9,158 nucleotides of DNA from Actinomycetes bacterium (GTDB taxonomy: Bacteria; Actinomycetota; Acidimicrobiia; Acidimicrobiales; UBA8190), in assembly GCA_021798135.1 (NCBI GenBank), contig JAJZYI010000126.1, forward strand, positions 1 to 9,158. The letters run 5' to 3'. Shown piece by piece: positions 5,792-9,158 of this stretch. The notes beneath the pieces are model-generated. The model saw nothing but the letters and a program-made list of their open reading frames with translations. It had not been told where the DNA came from and searched no databases. Numbering within the stretch: the first letter of the stretch is position 1; each line of letters starts with the position of its first letter. The position numbers and the translations under genes are program-made.

Positions 5792-7918
5792 ATGGCCTGG
5801 GCACAGCGACCGGACCGGACCGCCGGCGCAGCGGGAGCCGGCGGCCGCGGCCGCGACCCGGGCGACGGCCCGGGGCGGGGCGACCTGCCGTCGGCCCGCT
5901 TCGGGCACGTGCCCGCCCTCGACGGGATCCGGGCGGCCGCGCTCCTGGCCGTGATGGCGTACCACGGTGGCTACGCCGGCGCCGTCCCCGGCGGGCTGTT
6001 CTCGCTCGACGCGTTCTTCTGCCTGTCCGGCTTCCTCATCACGTCGCTCCTGGTCGCCGAGTGGCGCCGGACGGGCACGGTCAGCCTGCGGGCGTTCTGG
6101 GCCCGGCGGGCCCGGCGCCTGCTGGCGGCGCTGCTCCTGCTGCTGGTCGGCATCGCCGTGTGGGCGCACTTCTTCGCCGGGGCGTCCCTGGCGCCGCGGC
6201 TCCGCCTGGACGAGCTCTCCACGCTGTTCTACGTGGCCAACTGGCACTTCATCGCCGTCGGGCAGAACTACTTCGTCCAGACGGGGCCGGCGTCGCCCCT
6301 GCTGCACACCTGGTCGCTGGCCGTCGAGGAGCAGTTCTACATGGTCTGGCCGGTGATCGCGCTGCTCGTGCTCAGGCGGTCGCGCACCCTGTGGCCGCTG
6401 CTCGGCGTCGCCCTGGCCGGGGCGGCGGCCTCGGCGACGGAGATGGCCCTGCTCTACCACCCGGCCAACCCGACCCGGGTGTACTTCGGGTCCGACACCC
6501 ACGCGCAGAGCCTGCTCATCGGGGCGGCTGCCGCCGTGGCGGTGGCCATCTGGCAGGACCGCCGGGCCCGCGCCGGCGCCGGGCCGCTCCGGACGGTGCC
6601 GAGGACCGCGCTGGCCCTGGTGGCCGCCGCCGGCGCGGCCGTGACCGCCGTCCTGTGGACCACGGTGGGCTTCTCCGACCCCTTCTCGTTCGTGGGCGGC
6701 GTGGCCGTGGCGTCGCTGGCCGTCGCCGCCGTCATCGCCGCATGCGTGGTCGTGCCGGGCAACCCGGTGGGCCTGGTGCTGTCGTGGCGCCCGCTGCGCT
6801 TCCTCGGCCGCATCTCGTACGGGATGTACCTGTGGCACTTCCCGTTCGACCTGTGGCTCATCCACGCCAACACGGGGCTCACCGGCGCCCCGCTGCTGGC
6901 GGTGCGCACGGCGGCCACGCTCGCCGTCAGCCTGGCCTCGTACGCCCTGGTGGAGGTGCCGGTGCGGCGGGGGACCTTCTTCACGTCGGTGCGGGCATGG
7001 GCCCTGGGGCCCCCGGCGCTCGCGGCCACCGTCGCCGTCGTGGTCGTGGGCACCTCGGTCCCCGCCGTCGCCGCCATCGCCCACCCCGCCGGCATCGCCC
7101 CGTGGCCCCCGACGCCGACCGGCCCGCCCGTGCGCGCCCTGGTGGTCGGCGACTCCGTCGCCCTCACCTTCGGCATCGACATGTCGGAGCACCAGCGCCA
7201 GGCCGACGTGGTGGTGAAGGACGACGGGCTCCTCGGGTGCGGCATCGCGCTGGGCAACCGCGTGCGCCTGCACGGGCAGGTCTACCCGGTGGCCGGCCCC
7301 GGCCCGTCGGGCACGGGTGCCGCCGGCACGTGCCGGACCGACCCGGGGAGCCACGGCGAGCTGTGGCCTGCCTACTGGGAGCAGCAGATCGCCAGCTTCC
7401 ACCCCGACGTCGTGGTGCTGGTGGCCGGGCGCTGGGAGACCGTCGACCGGACCGGGCCCGGCGGGCAGTGGACCAACATCCTCCACCCCGCCTACGCGGC
7501 GTACATCAAGAGCGCCCTGCAGCTCGCCGTCGCCGTGACCACGTCCCACGGAGCCCACCTGGTGATCGAGACGTCACCGTGCTTCGACTCGGGGGAGCAG
7601 CCCGACGGCGCGCCGTGGCCCGAGGACAACCCGGCCCGCGTCGCCGCCTACAACCGGCTCGTCGAGCAGGTCGCGGCCGAGCACCCTGCGACGGTCACCG
7701 TCCAGCACCTCCACGCCATGCTGTGCCCCGGGGGGCGCTACACCGCCGTCGAGGACGGCGTGCCGGTGCGGACGTCCGACGGCGTGCACCTCACCTACCT
7801 GACCCAGCCGAACGCCGGCACCGTGCTCGCACCGGAGATCCTGCCGCTGTGGTACCGGCTGGGCCACGCCGTCCAGGCCCGCCGGGCGGCCGCCGCCAGC
7901 CGGCACGCTGCCGGCTGA
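5792..7918 (+). CDS. OafA/YrhL-type membrane O-acyltransferase with C-terminal SGNH domain
   Basis: This 708-residue acyltransferase-3 / SGNH fusion transfers acyl groups, typically acetyl, to surface glycans, peptidoglycan or lipids. After a Gly/Arg-rich cytoplasmic tail, the AT3 domain begins VPALDGIRAAALLAVMAYHG, with Arg47 and His58 at the usual catalytic positions. Then come FFCLSGFLIT (75-84) and TWSLAVEEQFYMVWP (173-187), both family signatures. About ten membrane helices end near residue 436. The exported SGNH domain (about 447-690) has the nucleophile Ser455 in VVGDSVAL, a block-III-like VVLVAGRWE, and the DxxH pair Asp663/His666 (SDGVHLT). The length is typical of the fused family. 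ATG 5792 is preferred; AGGGGG lies 13 bases upstream, which is rather far, and in-frame GTG 5768 and TTG 5627 are alternatives. It is transcribed away from the two-component genes. The acceptor cannot be told from sequence. Confidence 0.93.
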   Translation: MAWAQRPDRTAGAAGAGGRGRDPGDGPGRGDLPSARFGHVPALDGIRAAALLAVMAYHGGYAGAVPGGLFSLDAFFCLSGFLITSLLVAEWRRTGTVSLRAFWARRARRLLAALLLLLVGIAVWAHFFAGASLAPRLRLDELSTLFYVANWHFIAVGQNYFVQTGPASPLLHTWSLAVEEQFYMVWPVIALLVLRRSRTLWPLLGVALAGAAASATEMALLYHPANPTRVYFGSDTHAQSLLIGAAAAVAVAIWQDRRARAGAGPLRTVPRTALALVAAAGAAVTAVLWTTVGFSDPFSFVGGVAVASLAVAAVIAACVVVPGNPVGLVLSWRPLRFLGRISYGMYLWHFPFDLWLIHANTGLTGAPLLAVRTAATLAVSLASYALVEVPVRRGTFFTSVRAWALGPPALAATVAVVVVGTSVPAVAAIAHPAGIAPWPPTPTGPPVRALVVGDSVALTFGIDMSEHQRQADVVVKDDGLLGCGIALGNRVRLHGQVYPVAGPGPSGTGAAGTCRTDPGSHGELWPAYWEQQIASFHPDVVVLVAGRWETVDRTGPGGQWTNILHPAYAAYIKSALQLAVAVTTSHGAHLVIETSPCFDSGEQPDGAPWPEDNPARVAAYNRLVEQVAAEHPATVTVQHLHAMLCPGGRYTAVEDGVPVRTSDGVHLTYLTQPNAGTVLAPEILPLWYRLGHAVQARRAAAASRHAAG

Positions 7919-8028
7919 CCGGCCCGGGACCCAGCACACCGCCGGCCTACCGGCCCGGGACCCAGCACACCGCCGGCCTACCGGCCCGGGACCCAGCACA
8001 CCGCCGGCCTACCGGCCCGGGACCCAGC
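7919..8028. repeat. 31-bp tandem repeat, three identical copies plus 17 bp
   Basis: Identical units occupy 7919-7949, 7950-7980 and 7981-8011, with a partial copy to 8028. The first copy begins right after the TGA of the acyltransferase gene. The array fills almost the whole spacer between two convergent genes. Each junction contains GCCGGCCTACCGGCCC, with CCGG palindromes that allow hairpins on either strand, so it may act as a two-way terminator. The last 16 bases of the acyltransferase gene match the end of the unit at 12 positions, hinting that the array grew from the gene's tail. The period is not a multiple of three. Confidence 0.95.
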
Positions 8029-8043
8029 GCCCACCCCGACCCG

Positions 8044-8706
8044 CTACCCGCCAGCGACGGTCGGCGCGACCAGTTCGGGGAGCGTGTCGATCTGGCTGTA
8101 CCCGATCCGCAGTACGTACTGCTTGCCCTGGAACGCGAAGTGGGCCGTCATCCCGGTGAGGAACTCGCCCGACACGCTCACCACCATCGGGACGGCCGTC
8201 CGGGGGAACGACCCGCCGATGGCGAGGTGCAGCGAGGTGATGAAGTCGCCAAGGGGAGCCACGTAGGTGAACCGGTCCTGGCCGGACGACGCCTTCACGT
8301 TCGAGGCGCGCTCCACGAAGCGCAGCGGCGCCAGCAGCACCGGCACCGCCTGCCGGGCGTCGACCGGCTGCGCCAGCTTCGTCCACGTGGCACCGCCGTC
8401 GGTCGACGCGTACCCCGTGGTGCCGATGACCCGCTCCGTCACCCCGCTGTTGGTCACCTCGATGCGGTCGGGCGCCTGGTACTTCTCCACGATGGTCTGC
8501 TGCCGCGCGACCCGCCCGCTCGCGACCTGCTGGATGGTCTCCTGGATGGCGAAGCTCGACGCGGCCGCGGTGCCCGCCGCCGCCAGGTGCACCTGGCGGG
8601 GTGCGACCGGCGTGGACTGGACCAGCGACAGCACGAGCGCGCCGACGCTGAGCGCGCTGAGCGTGCCGAGAGCGAGGTGGGGCATCAGGCGACCGGTCGT
8701 GGGCAT
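8044..8706 (-). CDS. Secreted LolA/LppX-like protein of unknown function
   Basis: This is a 220-residue exported protein. A signal peptide covers about residues 1-35 (MPTTGRLMPH, then a hydrophobic core LALGTLSALSVGALVLSLV, ending near STPVA). There is no lipobox and no cysteine anywhere, so it is not a lipoprotein. The mature part has IQETIQQVASG, then EKYQAPDRIEV (74-84), RVIGTTGYASTDGGATWTKL (92-111) and a beta-rich C-terminal half. This pattern of a helix, 'YxAPDR', and 'iG..gYaStDGGatW' recalls LolA-fold and LppX/LprG-like proteins that carry lipids, but the match is by eye only and its ligand is unknown. ATG 8706 is supported by a -10-like CATACT six bases upstream, giving a leaderless transcript; no Shine-Dalgarno is visible. 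It converges with the acyltransferase, with a repeat array between them. Confidence 0.8.
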   Translation of the reverse strand: MPTTGRLMPHLALGTLSALSVGALVLSLVQSTPVAPRQVHLAAAGTAAASSFAIQETIQQVASGRVARQQTIVEKYQAPDRIEVTNSGVTERVIGTTGYASTDGGATWTKLAQPVDARQAVPVLLAPLRFVERASNVKASSGQDRFTYVAPLGDFITSLHLAIGGSFPRTAVPMVVSVSGEFLTGMTAHFAFQGKQYVLRIGYSQIDTLPELVAPTVAGG

Positions 8707-8712
8707 GCCGCC

Positions 8713-8743
8713 AGTATGGGCCGGCGCCGGCCGGCGCGGACAA
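8713..8743 (-). promoter_or_regulatory. Promoter of the secreted-protein gene with overlapping palindromes
   Basis: On the minus strand TTGTCC (8738-8743, four of six to TTGACA) and CATACT (8713-8718) are separated by 19 bases. The ATG lies six bases past the -10, so the message would be leaderless. The whole spacer is made of two overlapping perfect 14-bp palindromes: GGCCGGCGCCGGCC (8719-8732) and GCGCCGGCCGGCGC (8724-8737). A long 19-base spacer filled with palindromes suggests a site for a repressor or a spacer-bending activator. Such GC palindromes can also arise by composition. Confidence 0.45.
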
Positions 8744-8796
8744 TTCCAGGTCCGACAGGCTGGTGCGACGGCTGCCCGTCCGGTGAGCCTGCGGCC

Positions 8797-8834
8797 CTGC
8801 CCGGTGCCACCGGGGGGATGGTGGCACCGGGCAG
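8797..8834 (-). terminator. Perfect 15-bp hairpin, probable terminator
   Basis: CTGCCCGGTGCCACC (8797-8811) and GGTGGCACCGGGCAG (8820-8834) are perfect complements around an eight-base loop. This is the strongest stem in the window. No T-tract follows on either strand. It sits about 90 bases before the secreted-protein gene and downstream of the strong minus-strand promoter at 9023-9050, so it most likely ends that transcript. Confidence 0.65.
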
Positions 8835-8895
8835 CAGGCCGTGGACCGGTCGAGGGTCGGGACCGGTCAGCAGGCGTTCTGCGCCCCTGGCGGGG

Positions 8896-9015
8896 TCAGG
8901 GACAGGCGGTGGCCGCCGGCACGCCGGCGCCGGGCTCCGCCCGGTGCACGGACCCGGTCCCGGCCACGCCGTGGTCCGGTACGGGACGGCTGCCGGCAAC
9001 GCCCCCGTCCATCAT
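8896..9015 (-). CDS. Possible 39-residue leaderless small ORF
   Basis: ATG 9015 lies seven bases past the TACACT -10 element, exactly where transcription should start, and is followed at once by a second ATG. The frame runs 39 codons (MMDGGVAGSRPVPDH to TACP) and ends at TGA 8896-8898, about 60 bases before a strong hairpin. The peptide is Gly/Ala/Pro-rich, with no membrane segment and no motif known to me. Codon use is not distinctive over so short a length. An untranslated RNA explains the same promoter equally well. Confidence 0.3.
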   Translation of the reverse strand: MMDGGVAGSRPVPDHGVAGTGSVHRAEPGAGVPAATACP

Positions 9016-9022
9016 GTGATGA

Positions 9023-9050
9023 AGTGTATCCAATCGTTATTTTCTGTCAA
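9023..9050 (-). promoter_or_regulatory. Near-consensus housekeeping promoter in an AT-rich island
   Basis: On the minus strand a perfect -35 TTGACA (9045-9050) is followed after 16 bases by TACACT (9023-9028), matching TATAAT at four of six positions including the key first, second and last bases. The spacer holds an A-rich run (GAAAATAA). The surrounding 45 bases are strikingly AT-rich in a window otherwise dominated by G and C. A short inverted repeat CATCA-TG-TGATG (9010-9021) straddles the expected start point. This is the best promoter in the window, stronger than those of the recognised genes. Confidence 0.75.
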
Positions 9051-9066
9051 TAGCTGCGTGGTCAGG

Positions 9067-9151
9067 GCCGGGCCTGCCGTGCCGCCGGGCCTGCCGTGCC
9101 GCCGGGCTTGCCGTGCCGCCGGGCCTGCCGGGGCGCCGGGCCTGCCGGGGC
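9067..9151. repeat. 17-bp tandem repeat, five copies
   Basis: The unit GCCGGGCCTGCCGTGCC recurs at 9067-9083, 9084-9100, 9101-9117 (one change), 9118-9134 and 9135-9151. The last two copies share the variant ending GGGGC. Seven more GC bases reach the window edge, so the array may continue. The period is not a multiple of three, so it is not coding. It lies just upstream of the minus-strand promoter at 9023-9050. No gene is visible from 9051 to the right edge. Confidence 0.93.
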
Positions 9152-9158
9152 GGGCGCG

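Larger units (their letters stand above)
8797..9015 (-). ncRNA. Candidate structured small RNA of about 200-220 nt
   Basis: A near-consensus promoter at 9023-9050 fires into this stretch and a perfect 15-bp hairpin closes it. Between them are successive stems on the minus strand: GGACGG/CCGTCC (9005-9010 with 8984-8989); CCGG-A-CCAC/GTGG-CCGG with one bulged A (8960-8979); CCGGGC/GCCCGG (8930-8944); CCCTG/CAGGG (8885-8901); and two GACCGGTC copies that can pair (8844-8868). I do not recognise the class; the conserved 4.5S RNA core is absent. GC-rich DNA forms hairpins easily, so it is the promoter plus terminator that makes the case. The same transcript could instead be a leaderless mRNA for a 39-residue peptide. 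Confidence 0.4.

Noticed and set aside
5723..7558. Long minus-strand frame opposite the acyltransferase
   Set aside because: It is rich in His, Gly, Arg and Asp without any domain, and mirrors the acyltransferase codons; a shadow frame.
7919..8028. 31-bp repeats as a CRISPR array
   Set aside because: The copies abut with no spacers between them and no cas gene is present.
8797..9015. 4.5S SRP RNA
   Set aside because: The size and hairpins fit loosely, but the conserved GGAAGGGAGCA-like core is absent. The Rfam model was not run.
1..9158. tRNA, rRNA, insertion sequence or phage attachment site
   Set aside because: No tRNA-like cloverleaf, rRNA signature, transposase frame or terminal inverted repeats were seen on either strand.

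Overview
This is a very GC-rich window with dense coding, GTG starts, four-base GTGA gene overlaps and apparently leaderless promoters. That style points to a high-GC Gram-positive bacterium (Actinomycetota). An acidimicrobial-type lineage is a guess from style; no marker gene fixes it.

Layout, left to right. Positions 1-2985 (minus strand) hold an operon of three minor-pilin genes in the order PilV-like, PilW-like, PilX-like. They are joined by overlapping stop/start codons, and the PilX-like gene runs off the left edge. Positions 2986-3234 form an intergenic control region with an 18-bp palindrome near the pilin start, a small hairpin and a 24-bp tandem repeat. Positions 3235-5639 (minus strand) hold a two-component system: a NarL/LuxR-type response regulator, then a membrane PAS histidine kinase with a repetitive insertion in its dimerisation domain. 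Positions 5640-5791 are a divergent promoter region. Positions 5792-7918 (plus strand) encode an OafA/YrhL-type membrane acyltransferase fused to an SGNH domain. Positions 7919-8028 are a 31-bp tandem repeat between convergent genes. Positions 8044-8706 (minus strand) encode a secreted LolA/LppX-like protein. Positions 8797-9050 look like a separate minus-strand transcription unit: a near-consensus housekeeping promoter in an AT-rich island, a run of GC hairpins with one possible 39-codon ORF, and a perfect 15-bp hairpin at the end. Positions 9067-9158 are a 17-bp tandem repeat reaching the right edge.

How the parts may work together (inference): the sensor kinase and regulator lie just upstream of, and on the same strand as, the pilin operon, and the palindrome at the pilin promoter could be the regulator's target. 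The acyltransferase would modify a cell-surface glycan or lipid. No pilus assembly ATPase, platform protein or prepilin peptidase is in the window, so the pilus machine must be encoded elsewhere.

The most unusual items are the unexplained 8797-9050 transcription unit, the repeat-built insertion inside the kinase, and the presence of a different minisatellite in three of the four longer gene-free stretches.
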